Assembly (NCBI GenBank): GCA_036227345.1
Contig: CP109468.1
Location: 5,890,001-5,954,000 of the forward strand
DNA length: 64,000 nt
Direction of reading: 5' to 3'
Source of the DNA: Streptomyces sp. NBC_01463
Lineage (GTDB): Bacteria; Actinomycetota; Actinomycetes; Streptomycetales; Streptomycetaceae
The notes under the pieces were generated by a model. It saw only the letters and a program-made list of their open reading frames with translations. It was not told the origin of the DNA and searched no databases. Positions 34,777 to 43,193 of the stretch are shown here, one piece after another (the stretch's first letter is position 1; each line of letters opens with the position of its first letter). The translations under genes and the position numbers were made by a program.

Positions 34777-37776
34777 CTACTCGGCCACGGCGTACGCCTG
34801 GACCGACCAGAGCGAGTAGCCGTACTCGGTGGCCCGTGCGTCGCCCTGGATCCTGATGAAGCGGGTGTCCTTCGCGTCCATCCGCAGCGACTCGTGCCCG
34901 CCGCGGCCGTCCCGGACGGTGGCCGCCGTGCGCCAGGTGCGGCCGTCCGCGGAGACCTGGACGCGGTAGCGGGAGGCGTACGCGTCCTGCCAGTCCAGCA
35001 CCACCTGGCCGAGCCGGACCGGGGCCGGCAGTTCCGCCTGCCACCAGGAGCCGTCGTCGGCCGGGGAGGACCAGCGGGTCTTCGGGTCGCCGTCGGACGC
35101 GGCTGAGGCCGGGAAGTCCGCGGTCTCGTCGGCCGACGAGGAGGCGGTGGCCGTGCGGAGCAGGTCGGCGCCCGCGGTGCGGGGGAAGGCCCGGACGGTC
35201 AGGGTGGTCTCCTCGGCGCCGAAGGAGAACGGCACCTCGTACTCGCCCGCCGGGGTGCCCGCGGGGACGCTGATCTCCACCGGTACGGCGGTGCGGGAGC
35301 CGCGCGGGACGGTCGTCTGCTTGGGGACCCGCACCTTGATGCCCTTGGGGGCCTTCGCCTTCAGCGCGCCGCGCACCTCGGCCGGGCGGCGGGCGGAGAG
35401 CCGTGCCTCGACGCGCTGCGGGGCGCCGCCGATCTCGGCGTCCGTCTCGCCGCGCTCCAGGGCCAGCCGGGCCGCCGGCTCGTCGCCGAACCACGGCACG
35501 AGCGAACGCACCCGGGGAGCCGTGCCTGCCGACGGGGCCGCGCCCGCGAGCGGGGGGATGATCAGGGGCGGTGCCCCGGTGACGGCCGGGGTGGCGGCCG
35601 GCCAGCTGATCCGTACCGCGTCGGCCCGCAGGCCCTGGCCCGGCGACTGGGTCCAGCCGCTCGCCGACAGCGTGCCGAGGCTGCGCCAGCCCTCGCCGGG
35701 CACATGGGCCTGGACCGTCGCACCCGTCACCGTGGAGTCGCCGCCGGGCGCCGTCATCGCGGTGACGGCCTCCAGCGGACGGACCCGGCTCAGCCGCACC
35801 GTATAGCTGCCCGGGGTCTCGGTCACTGTGCCGTTGTCGCGGTCCGAACCGGTCCAGGCGTCGGCCTCCTTGCGGGCGCGGTCCAGGAACGGGCCGAGCA
35901 CCCCCTTGCCGACCGTCGCGCCGCCCGCCTTCACGGCCCCGAGCGCCGGCTCCAGGGCCAGTGAGGCCTGCCAGGCCGCCGCGCCGTCGCCGCGCGCCTG
36001 CGCCTGGAGCAGATCGACCGCCAGCTCGCCCGCCCTGCCGTAGCGGGACAACTGCTTGCTCCAGGGCCGCACCTCGTCGTCGAGCCGCCCGTCGGCCAGC
36101 CCGGCCAGCCGCTGCGGGGTCTCGCGCATCACCGTGAACGCGGCCCGCAGCCGGCGCGCCGCCTCGTCGCGGGCCGGGGTGGCATCCCCCGTACGGGAGT
36201 TCCAGAACGCGGCGAACAGCGGTTGCAGATAAGCCGACTCGTCGGCGCCCAGCACGGAGCCCGCGCTGTTGCCGGCCAGCGCGCGCAGCGCGTCCCGGCT
36301 GCGGGCGTCGCCGCCCGCGAGATCGTCTATGGCCGCCTGCCAGGACTCCTGCGGCTGGTAGCCCTTCGGGTTCCAGGCGAAGTCGGCGGCGGTGAACAGC
36401 GGAATGCGGGAAGCGGACGGCTGCTCCATCGCGTTGGCCAGCAGCGCCGCCGAACCGATGGCGACGGCCGGGTCCCGGCCGGTGTACGGGCCGAGGAAGA
36501 TCCGGTCCTGCGCGTAGTCGTTGACCGGGTAGTTGTCCATCGTGACCAGCGGATGGCGGAACGTGGTGCGCGCACCGGCCAGTTCGCCGCCGGTGATGGT
36601 GCGCGGGACGACGCCGACACCGGTCCAGGCGACCTGCACCCGCTCGTCGAGCTCCTTGGCGAGCGCCGTGCGGTAGGCCGTCGCCCCGTCCTGGTAGAAC
36701 TCCGTCGGCATCATCGACAGCGGCTCCGAGCCCGGGTGCCGGTCGGCGAGGTGCTGCGCCACCTTGCTGACGACCCCGGCCTGCGCCCTGGCCGCCGCCT
36801 CGGGTCCGCTGCCGAAGGTCTCGGAGTCGGCCGAGCAGTGCCACTCGCTGTAACTGACGTCCTGGAACTGCACCTGGAAGACCCGCACCCCCAGCGCCCA
36901 CATCGCGTCGATCTTCTTCGTCAGCGCCTTCACGTCGCGCTCCGAGGACAGACACATGGACTGGCCCGGGGCCACGGCCCAGCCGAGCGTCACATGATCG
37001 GCGGCGGCGCGCCGGGCCAGCGCGCGGAAGTCGGCACGCCGGTCGGCGGGATACGGCTCCCGCCAGCGGTCCTGCCGGTACGGGTCGTCACCGGCCGCGT
37101 AGAGGTACCGGTTCTGCTTGGTGCGGCCCATGAAGTCGAGCTGGGCGAGACGTTCCTCCTGGGACCAGGGCCGGCCGTAGAAGCCCTCGGTCATCCCGCG
37201 CACCGCGCCGGCCGGCCAGTCCCGGACCGTGACGCCGGCGATGCGCCCGCCCCCGATCAGCTGACGCAGCGTCTGCACGGCGTGGAACAGGCCGTCGTCG
37301 CCGAGGCCGTCCACGGCGACGGTGTCCCGGCCCGCGACCCGGCCGACCGCGATCCGGTAGCCGCCGGACGGGAGATCGGCCCGGTCGGGCGCACGCAGCG
37401 TGCGCAGCGCGTCCACGGCCCCGTCCCCGCCGAGCCGGATGACGGGCCCGCTCCCGGGCAGCGACGTGTGGACGGTCCGCACACCCGCGTCGCGCAGCGC
37501 CGTGCGGAGCGCGTCGACCGCGTACGGGTCGGCCCCGTCGTCGGCGACGAGCGTGACCTCGCCGGAGAGCGGGACCGCGGACCCGGACGTCCTGATGCTC
37601 TGCGGGCGCGGCCACACCGCGGGCGGTGCGGTGTCGTCCGTGCGGTCGGGCGTGGTGACGGCGGGGGTGCCGGGTGCCGAGGGGGCGGCGACGGCGGCCG
37701 GGGCCCCCGCGGAGAGCAGCCCGCCGAGCACGGCCACGGCGACGGCCGTCGCGTGCTTCCTGCGCCTGAGCTGCAT
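34777..37776 (-). CDS. Secreted beta-N-acetylglucosaminidase-like protein (GH84)
   Basis: A 999-residue exported protein: signal peptide (RRRKHATAVAVAVLGGLLSA, cleavage near 30), an N-terminal GH20b-like domain, a GH84 domain (about 185-480), a helical spacer, an NPCBM/bacterial-Ig-like segment and a C-terminal F5/8 type C carbohydrate-binding domain (about 870-999). GH84 landmarks are clear: MTEGFYGRPWSQEERL, GRTKQNRYLYAAGDDPY, MMPTEFYQDG, VQVAWTGVGVVP and MDNYPVNDY. The usual catalytic Asp-Asp pair is Gln305-Asp306 here, so activity is uncertain. Host glycan or hyaluronan-like substrates are cleaved by relatives. ATG 37776 has GGGGAG upstream. Confidence 0.9.
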   Translation of the reverse strand: MQLRRRKHATAVAVAVLGGLLSAGAPAAVAAPSAPGTPAVTTPDRTDDTAPPAVWPRPQSIRTSGSAVPLSGEVTLVADDGADPYAVDALRTALRDAGVRTVHTSLPGSGPVIRLGGDGAVDALRTLRAPDRADLPSGGYRIAVGRVAGRDTVAVDGLGDDGLFHAVQTLRQLIGGGRIAGVTVRDWPAGAVRGMTEGFYGRPWSQEERLAQLDFMGRTKQNRYLYAAGDDPYRQDRWREPYPADRRADFRALARRAAADHVTLGWAVAPGQSMCLSSERDVKALTKKIDAMWALGVRVFQVQFQDVSYSEWHCSADSETFGSGPEAAARAQAGVVSKVAQHLADRHPGSEPLSMMPTEFYQDGATAYRTALAKELDERVQVAWTGVGVVPRTITGGELAGARTTFRHPLVTMDNYPVNDYAQDRIFLGPYTGRDPAVAIGSAALLANAMEQPSASRIPLFTAADFAWNPKGYQPQESWQAAIDDLAGGDARSRDALRALAGNSAGSVLGADESAYLQPLFAAFWNSRTGDATPARDEAARRLRAAFTVMRETPQRLAGLADGRLDDEVRPWSKQLSRYGRAGELAVDLLQAQARGDGAAAWQASLALEPALGAVKAGGATVGKGVLGPFLDRARKEADAWTGSDRDNGTVTETPGSYTVRLSRVRPLEAVTAMTAPGGDSTVTGATVQAHVPGEGWRSLGTLSASGWTQSPGQGLRADAVRISWPAATPAVTGAPPLIIPPLAGAAPSAGTAPRVRSLVPWFGDEPAARLALERGETDAEIGGAPQRVEARLSARRPAEVRGALKAKAPKGIKVRVPKQTTVPRGSRTAVPVEISVPAGTPAGEYEVPFSFGAEETTLTVRAFPRTAGADLLRTATASSSADETADFPASAASDGDPKTRWSSPADDGSWWQAELPAPVRLGQVVLDWQDAYASRYRVQVSADGRTWRTAATVRDGRGGHESLRMDAKDTRFIRIQGDARATEYGYSLWSVQAYAVAE

Positions 37777-38086
37777 GCCTGACTCCCCTTGCTCCCACCG
37801 GTGGGCTCCGAGCCCACCACCCGCGCGCGAGGGTGTCAATGCGCGTGGTCGTTGTGGTGCAAATGCCCGGTGTGGCGGACGGGGAGGACGGTGTGTCGCG
37901 GGCTCCGGCCCACGCGAAAGACGGCGCCGAATGGCCGAAATCAGCGGACGTCTTGCGGATAACTGACCGTCCGGGAACGGATTGTGACCCAGAGCACGTT
38001 GAACTCGTTGTCATAACGCCTACGTCTGCGGCCGCGTCCGCTGGGTAGGCCTGCTGTGTCCTGTTCTCCACGGCCAGGAGGCCACC
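37777..38086. other. Divergent intergenic region before the repeat ORF and malQ
   Basis: 310 bp holding promoters in both directions. GTGACCCAGAGCAC (37984-37997) is near the Crp-type GTG-N6-GNCAC pattern with one mismatch; CATAAC further on could be a -10. Neither is certain. No gene seen. Confidence 0.35.
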
Positions 38087-38356
38087 ATGCCCGCTGCTGC
38101 GCAGCTTCTGCTCTCCGCCCTGTCCAAACAGGTACCGGGCCCCGCCCCACTGATCAGTGCGTCCCCCGCCACCGTCTGCTCCGGCCCGCTCACCAGCGAA
38201 GCGCCGCTCGCCGACGCCATACCCCTGACCAGCGAGCCCCCGCTCGCCGACGCCACGCCACTGACCAGTGAACCCCCGCTCGCCGTCCTCGCCCCGCTGA
38301 CCAGCGAGCCGGCGTCTTCCGGCAGCGCTCGGGGCATGGAGTCCCCAGGAGTCTGA
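38087..38356 (+). CDS. Small Pro/Leu-rich protein with 12-residue repeats, coupled to malQ
   Basis: An 89-residue ORF, ATG preceded by AGGAGG at 6-nt spacing. After a hydrophobic N-terminus (MPAAAQLLLSALSKQVPG) come three tandem repeats of the type LTSEPPLADATP (35-46, 47-58, 59-70) and a partial fourth. One cysteine (C31). Third codon positions are G/C-rich, and the repeats differ partly by synonymous changes (AGC/AGT, GAA/GAG), favouring real translation. The stop directly abuts the malQ ATG, whose ribosome binding site lies inside this ORF, so the two are probably coupled. Function is unknown; it could be a structural peptide, or a leader ORF whose translation sets malQ expression. Confidence 0.65.
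   Translation: MPAAAQLLLSALSKQVPGPAPLISASPATVCSGPLTSEAPLADAIPLTSEPPLADATPLTSEPPLAVLAPLTSEPASSGSARGMESPGV
38189..38311 (+). repeat. 36-bp tandem repeat within small ORF
   Basis: Three full units (38189-38224, 38225-38260, 38261-38296) and 15 bp of a fourth, each starting CTSACCAGYGA. The period is a multiple of three and stays in frame. Confidence 0.85.
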
Positions 38357-40549
38357 ATGGGCTTGTCCCGGCTCGCCGCACTGCACGGCGTCGCCACCTC
38401 CTTCTCCCCGTCCGCCGATGTCACGGTGCCCGTCCCCGACGGCACGGTCGTCGCCGTGCTCGCCGCCCTCGGCGTCGACGCGGCCACGCCCGAGGCGGTA
38501 CGGGAAGCGCTCGCCGCCGCCGAGACCGCGGCCGGCTCGCGGCTGCTCCCGGCCACGCTGGTGGCATGGTCGGGGGAGCCGCTGCCCGCGGCCCTGACCG
38601 CGCTGCCGCCCGGCACGGAGCTGACCGTCCGCCCGGAGGAGGCCGGTTCGGCCCCGCCGCCCCCGATGCGCGTTCCCTCGGGGGGTGCGATTCCGGCCGT
38701 TTCCGGCCAGGGTGACGACCGCGAAGCCGGCGGGGTGCATACGGACCCGCCCCCGTCGCGTCCCGGCTGGTGGGCCGAGCCGCCGCTGGGGGTGCACCGG
38801 CTGACCGTCCGGGCGCCCGGGGCGCCCGCCGAGACCTGCACGCTCGTGGCCGCCCCGGCCCGGGTCCCGCAGCCCCCCGGGCGCAGCCACGGCTTCCTCG
38901 TCCAGCTCTACTCCCTGCTCTCCGCCCGCTCCTGGGGCATGGGCGACCTCGGGGACCTCGCCGATCTCGCGTCCTGGTCGGGGCGCTCCCTCGGGGCGGG
39001 CTTCGTCCAGGTCAACCCGCTGCACGCCGCGGTCATCGGCACCCCCACCGACCCCTCGCCCTACCGCCCGTCCTCGCGGCGGTTCCCCGACCCGGTGCAC
39101 CTGCACATCGAGTCCGTCCCGGAGTACGGGCACGCCCCGGACCCGGCCGCCCTCGACGATCTGCGCCGCCGGGCGGGAGAACTCAGCGACGCCGTGCTGA
39201 ACAAGGGCGCGCTGATCGACCGGGACGCCGTCTGGGCCCTCAAGCGGCAGGCCCTCGACATCCTCGTCGCCGTGCCGCTCACGCCCGGCCGCCGCGCCGC
39301 CTACTGCGACTTCCTCGCCGAGCAGGGCCAGGCCCTGGAGGACCACGCCCTGTGGTGCGCCCTCGCCGAGGTGCACGGCTCCGACTGGCACACCTGGCCG
39401 GCCGGGCTGCGCGACCCCCGCTCCAAGGAGACCGCCCGCGCCCGCGCCGGGCTCCTGGACCGCGTCGACTTCCACTGCCGGCTCGCCTGGCTGACCGACG
39501 CCCAGCTCGCCGCCGCCCAGCGTGCCGCGCAGGACGCCGGGATGGCCGTCGGGATCGTCCACGACCTCGCCGTCGGCGTGCATCCCGGCGGCGCCGACAC
39601 CTGGGCCCAGCAGGACGCCTTCGCCCACGGCATGTCCGTCGGCGCACCCCCCGACGCCTTCAACGCCCGTGGCCAGGACTGGGGACTGCCGCCCTGGAGA
39701 CCCGACGCGCTCGCCGCGTCCGGCTACGCCCCGTACCGAGGACTGCTGCGCGGGCTCCTCGCCCACGCCGGGGCCCTGCGCATCGACCACGTCATGGGTC
39801 TGTTCCGGCTCTGGTGGGTGCCCGAGGGGCGCCCGCCCACCGAGGGCACCTACGTCAGCCACGACGCCGAGGCGATGCTCGCCGTCCTCGTCCTGGAGGC
39901 CCACCGCGCCGGCACCGTCGTCATAGGGGAGGACCTCGGCACCGTGGAACCGGGCGTCCGCGAGGCGCTCGCCCGCCGCGGCGTCCTCGGCACCTCCGTG
40001 CTCTGGTTCGAGCGGGACTGGTCGGGCACCGGCCGCCCGCTCCCACCAGAGGAATGGCGCGAGGACTGCCTGGCCACCGCCACCACCCACGATCTGCCGT
40101 CCACCGCCGCCCGGCTGACCGGCGACCATGTGACCCTGCGCCACCGCCTCGGCCTGCTGACCCGCCCGCTGGACCAGGAGCGCACCGAGGACGGCAACGA
40201 CACCGCGGAGTGGCTCGCCCTTCTCTCCCGCCTGGGGATGCTCCCCGAGGGCGGCGGCGACGAGGAGGCCGCCGTCCGCGCCGTCCACCGCTTCCTGCTG
40301 CGCACCCCGGCCCGGATGGCCGGGGTCTGGCTCCCCGACACCATCGGCGACCGCCGCCCGCAGAACCTGCCGGGCACCTGGGACCAGTACCCCAACTGGC
40401 GGCTGCCCATCGCCGATGCCGAGGGGCATCCCGTCACCCTGGAGGAACTCGCCGCCTCACCCCGGCTGCACCGGCTGATGGAGGTCCTCAGGCCCCGTCA
40501 GGAGCCCCCGGGCCCCCGTACGGCACCCCCGGGCGCGCGCCCCTCGTAG
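38357..40549 (+). CDS. malQ: 4-alpha-glucanotransferase (amylomaltase, GH77)
   Basis: A 730-residue GH77 enzyme that transfers glucan segments between malto-oligosaccharides in the cytosol. Motifs are SPYRPSSRRFPDPVHL (substrate loop), GIVHDLAVGVHPGG, then RIDHVMGLFRLWWVPEG with the catalytic nucleophile Asp, GEDLGTVEPGV with the acid/base Glu, and TTHDLPS with the third Asp. The N-terminal 170 residues are an extra beta domain seen in actinobacterial MalQ. The ATG abuts the stop of the repeat ORF; AGGAG lies 8 nt upstream. Downstream a small membrane protein gene follows after 20 bp. Confidence 0.95.
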   Translation: MGLSRLAALHGVATSFSPSADVTVPVPDGTVVAVLAALGVDAATPEAVREALAAAETAAGSRLLPATLVAWSGEPLPAALTALPPGTELTVRPEEAGSAPPPPMRVPSGGAIPAVSGQGDDREAGGVHTDPPPSRPGWWAEPPLGVHRLTVRAPGAPAETCTLVAAPARVPQPPGRSHGFLVQLYSLLSARSWGMGDLGDLADLASWSGRSLGAGFVQVNPLHAAVIGTPTDPSPYRPSSRRFPDPVHLHIESVPEYGHAPDPAALDDLRRRAGELSDAVLNKGALIDRDAVWALKRQALDILVAVPLTPGRRAAYCDFLAEQGQALEDHALWCALAEVHGSDWHTWPAGLRDPRSKETARARAGLLDRVDFHCRLAWLTDAQLAAAQRAAQDAGMAVGIVHDLAVGVHPGGADTWAQQDAFAHGMSVGAPPDAFNARGQDWGLPPWRPDALAASGYAPYRGLLRGLLAHAGALRIDHVMGLFRLWWVPEGRPPTEGTYVSHDAEAMLAVLVLEAHRAGTVVIGEDLGTVEPGVREALARRGVLGTSVLWFERDWSGTGRPLPPEEWREDCLATATTHDLPSTAARLTGDHVTLRHRLGLLTRPLDQERTEDGNDTAEWLALLSRLGMLPEGGGDEEAAVRAVHRFLLRTPARMAGVWLPDTIGDRRPQNLPGTWDQYPNWRLPIADAEGHPVTLEELAASPRLHRLMEVLRPRQEPPGPRTAPPGARPS

Positions 40550-40569
40550 GCGTTCGCTACGTTTGCACC

Positions 40570-40800
40570 GTGGACAAGAAGAACGCTATGCGCGCCGGCG
40601 CCGTCGCTGCCGGAACGACGCTGATGATGCTGCTGATGTCGTCCCCCGCGCTCGCGCTCACCCGCGACGACGGCGACGACCCGGGTCCCGGCCTGAGCGT
40701 GATCGACACGATCGGTCTGTTCGTCGTGGCGCCCATCGCCCTGTTCGTGGTCATCGCGGGCCTGGTCATGGTCCTCGACAAGTCCAAGAAGCAGGCCTAG
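40570..40800 (+). CDS. Small two-helix membrane protein
   Basis: A 76-residue protein, GTG start (VDKKNAMRAG). The first hydrophobic segment (9-30, ending SSPALALT) could be a signal peptide or helix. The second (44-69, SVIDTIGLFVVAPIALF) is a membrane helix with a basic C-terminal tail KSKKQA. Small proteins of this appearance are common in streptomycetes. It follows malQ closely and precedes a terminator. Function unknown. Confidence 0.8.
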   Translation: MDKKNAMRAGAVAAGTTLMMLLMSSPALALTRDDGDDPGPGLSVIDTIGLFVVAPIALFVVIAGLVMVLDKSKKQA

Positions 40801-40831
40801 TCCCCAGCCAGGACACCCCGGACTTCCCGGG

Positions 40832-40864
40832 TGCGCCGCCGGTAGCGAGCTACCGTGCGGCGCA
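40832..40864 (+). terminator. Terminator after the malQ unit
   Basis: TGCGCCGC-CGGTAGC pairs with GCTACCG-GCGGCGCA, a 15-bp stem with one bulged T. It lies 31 bp after the small membrane protein stop. Confidence 0.75.
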
Positions 40865-40915
40865 TTCGCATGTCCGGGCCCGGAGCGCGGCCCGGCCGGC
40901 CGGTAGGTTGCGGCC

Positions 40916-41836
40916 ATGATCGAGTGGGACGTCAAGAAGCTCCGCATCCTGCGCACCCTGCGCGACCGCGGCACCGTCACGGCGACCGCCGAGGCGCTGC
41001 TGATGACCCCGTCGGCCGTCTCCCAGCAGCTCTCCAACCTGGCCAGGCAGCTCGGCGTGCCCCTCCTGGAGGCGCAGGGCCGGCGCGTCCGCCTCACCGA
41101 CGCCGCCCACCTCGTCCTCCGTCACGCCGAGGCGGTCTTCGCCCAACTGGAGCGCGCCGACGCCGAACTGACCGGCTATCTGCGCGGCGAGGCGGGCGAG
41201 GTGCGGATCGCCGCGTTCGCCACCGCCGTGCCCGCCCTGGTCGTCCCGGCCGTGCAGACCCTGCGCGACGAGGAGCGCCCCGGGCCGGACATCCGGGTCC
41301 GGGAGGCCGAGGCGGCGCAGGCGTACGAACTGCTCGTCGCCGGCGAGGTGGATCTGGCCCTCTCCCTGGCCGCCCACGCCCCGACCGCCCGCGACCCCAG
41401 GTTCGCGGTGCTGCCCCTGCTCGTCGACCCGCTGGACGTGGCGCTGCCGGCCGGTCACCGGCTCGCCGCCGCGCCCGGGCTGCGGCTGGCTGACCTGTCC
41501 GGCGAACCGTGGATCTTCGGCGGCTCGGGCCCCTGGTCCGAGATCACCACGGCCGCGTGCGAGGCGGCGGGCTTCGTCCCGGAGCAGGCGCACAGCGCCT
41601 CCGGCTGGACCGCGATCCTCGCCATGGTCGAGGCCGGGATGGGGGTCGCGCTGATCCCGCGCATGGCGTCGGCGGAACGGCAGGGCCGGGACGGTGTGGT
41701 GATGCGGGTCCTCGACGCCGACCAGCCGCGCCGCCATGTGGTGGCCGCCGTCCGGCGGGGCGCCGAACAGGGACCGGCGGTGGCCCGGGTCCTCGCGGCG
41801 CTGCGGGCGGCCGCCAGACCGTTCAGTCAGCCTTAA
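40916..41836 (+). CDS. LysR family transcriptional regulator
   Basis: A 306-residue regulator. The N-terminal HTH (3-62) reads LRILRTLRDRGTVTATAEALLMTPSAVSQQLSNLARQLG, the LysR signature. The periplasmic-binding-like effector domain spans about 90-295 and includes GSGPWSEITTAACEAAGF. The N-terminal MIEWDVKKLRILRTL is typical of streptomycete members. No LysR T-N11-A box could be assigned with confidence. It is followed after 58 bp by the allantoicase gene on the same strand; it might control it, but it could equally act on distant genes. Confidence 0.92.
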   Translation: MIEWDVKKLRILRTLRDRGTVTATAEALLMTPSAVSQQLSNLARQLGVPLLEAQGRRVRLTDAAHLVLRHAEAVFAQLERADAELTGYLRGEAGEVRIAAFATAVPALVVPAVQTLRDEERPGPDIRVREAEAAQAYELLVAGEVDLALSLAAHAPTARDPRFAVLPLLVDPLDVALPAGHRLAAAPGLRLADLSGEPWIFGGSGPWSEITTAACEAAGFVPEQAHSASGWTAILAMVEAGMGVALIPRMASAERQGRDGVVMRVLDADQPRRHVVAAVRRGAEQGPAVARVLAALRAAARPFSQP

Positions 41837-41837
41837 G

Positions 41838-41856
41838 GTTTCATGCTGAAACTTTC
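41838..41856 (+). promoter_or_regulatory. Overlapping palindromes upstream of allantoicase
   Basis: GTTTCATGCTGAAAC (41838-41852) shares its right arm with GAAACTTTC (41848-41856). Two interlocked palindromes of this TTTC/GAAA type look like an IclR-family or similar operator. Confidence 0.5.
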
Positions 41857-41873
41857 GATGGACCTAATGGCTC

Positions 41874-41887
41874 CTGTCGTACGACAG
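41874..41887 (+). promoter_or_regulatory. 14-bp palindrome before allantoicase start
   Basis: CTGTCGTACGACAG is a perfect palindrome ending 7 nt before the ATG. It could be an operator or sequester the start region as an RNA hairpin; a normal ribosome binding site is lacking. Confidence 0.5.
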
Positions 41888-41894
41888 TGAACGC

Positions 41895-43034
41895 ATGACC
41901 TTCGAACAGAATGAGAACCGGCACGAGGACCCCCACGCCAACGACGCGGCACCGTACGGCGGCGGTGACCCGTACGCCGACTACCGCACCACCGACCTCC
42001 CCTTCACCGAACTGGTCGACCTCGCCGACCGCCGCCTCGGCGCGGGTGTGATCGCTGCCAACGACGAGTTCTTCGCCGAGCGCGAGAACCTCCTGGTCCG
42101 CGAGCGCGCCGTCTTCGACCCCGAGCACTTCGGCCACAAGGGCAAGATCATGGACGGCTGGGAGACCCGCCGCCGGCGCGGCGCGGACGCCGCCCACCCG
42201 TTCCCCGCCCCGGACGAGCACGACTGGGCCCTGATCCGTCTCGGCGCCCCCGGCATCATCCGCGGCATCGTCGTCGACACCGCGCACTTCCGCGGCAACT
42301 ACCCGCAGCGCGTCTCGGTCCAGGCGACCGCCGTCGAGGGCTCGCCCGGCCCCGCCGAACTCCTCGCCGACGACGTCAAGTGGGAGGAGATCGTCCCGCC
42401 GACCCCGGTACGCGGCCACGCCGCCAACGGCTTCGAGATCACCGGCGGACGCCGCTACACCCACCTCCGCCTCTGCCAGCACCCCGACGGCGGCATCGCC
42501 CGCCTCCGCGTGCACGGCGAGGTCCTCCCCGACCCGTCCTGGCTCGCCACGCTCGGCACGATCGACCTGATCTCGGTGCTGAACGGCGGCAGTTACGAGG
42601 ACGCGTCGGACCGCTTCTACTCCTCGCCGACCCAGATCATCCTGCCCGGCACCTCCCGCAAGATGGACGACGGCTGGGAGAACCGCCGCCGCCGGGTCCG
42701 CGACACCAACGACTGGGTCCGCTTCCGGCTGCCCGCCCAGGGCGCGGTCCGCGCGGTCGAGATCGACACCGCCTACCTCAAGGGGAACGCGGCCGGCTGG
42801 ATCGCCCTGCAGGGCCGCAACGGCGAGACGGGGGAGTGGTTCGAGATCATCCCGCGCACCAGGCTCCAGCCCGACACCCTGCACCGCTTCCCGCTCCGCG
42901 CCCAGGCCGTCGTCACCCACGTCCGCCTCGACGCCTTCCCCGACGGTGGCGTGGCCAGGATGCGCCTGCACGGCTCGCTGACCGAGTCCGGCGCGACCGA
43001 ACTGGCCCGCCGCTACGAGGAGTCGGGCGCCTGA
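41895..43034 (+). CDS. alc: Allantoicase
   Basis: A 379-residue enzyme that converts allantoate to ureidoglycolate and urea in purine catabolism. The two tandem jelly-roll allantoicase domains are visible: the first about 45-205 (GKIMDGWETRRRR, DWALIRLGAPG, VDTAHFRGNYPQ) and the second about 215-375 (RKMDDGWENRRRR, DWVRFRLPAQG, IDTAYLKGNAAG). The repeated DGWE/RRRR and AHF/AYL-x-GN motifs mark the duplicated fold. No other ureide genes (allantoinase, urate oxidase) are in the window, so it stands alone behind a LysR gene. The start lacks a clear ribosome binding site, but MTFEQNENRHED precedes the domain naturally. Confidence 0.93.
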   Translation: MTFEQNENRHEDPHANDAAPYGGGDPYADYRTTDLPFTELVDLADRRLGAGVIAANDEFFAERENLLVRERAVFDPEHFGHKGKIMDGWETRRRRGADAAHPFPAPDEHDWALIRLGAPGIIRGIVVDTAHFRGNYPQRVSVQATAVEGSPGPAELLADDVKWEEIVPPTPVRGHAANGFEITGGRRYTHLRLCQHPDGGIARLRVHGEVLPDPSWLATLGTIDLISVLNGGSYEDASDRFYSSPTQIILPGTSRKMDDGWENRRRRVRDTNDWVRFRLPAQGAVRAVEIDTAYLKGNAAGWIALQGRNGETGEWFEIIPRTRLQPDTLHRFPLRAQAVVTHVRLDAFPDGGVARMRLHGSLTESGATELARRYEESGA

Positions 43035-43145
43035 CAGGCCCACAGGCCGGCAGATCCGAAGGCCCCTTCGACCACCGCCCGGCGAACGGCTGAGCCCTGT
43101 GCCCCGTTGGCCGGGCGGTTCACCAGATGTCCCGCCACGCACGAG

Positions 43146-43174
43146 GGCCCGGACCGGCGATGCCGGTCCGGGCC
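43146..43174. terminator. Convergent terminator, allantoicase / FG-GAP protein
   Basis: 13-bp perfect stem GGCCCGGACCGGC / GCCGGTCCGGGCC with GAT loop between the two convergent genes. Confidence 0.8.
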
Positions 43175-43193
43175 GAACGGTCCTGCCGCCCGG

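Noticed and set aside
37984..37997. Crp-like site GTGACCCAGAGCAC before the repeat ORF
   Set aside because: One mismatch in a short degenerate motif; not strong enough to list as a regulatory site.
38020..38841. Leftward open frame with LVSG/ASASGG-like repeats opposite the small repeat ORF and malQ
   Set aside because: It overlaps malQ and mirrors the 36-bp repeat; no ribosome binding site or domain, while the rightward ORF has both a strong site and coupling.
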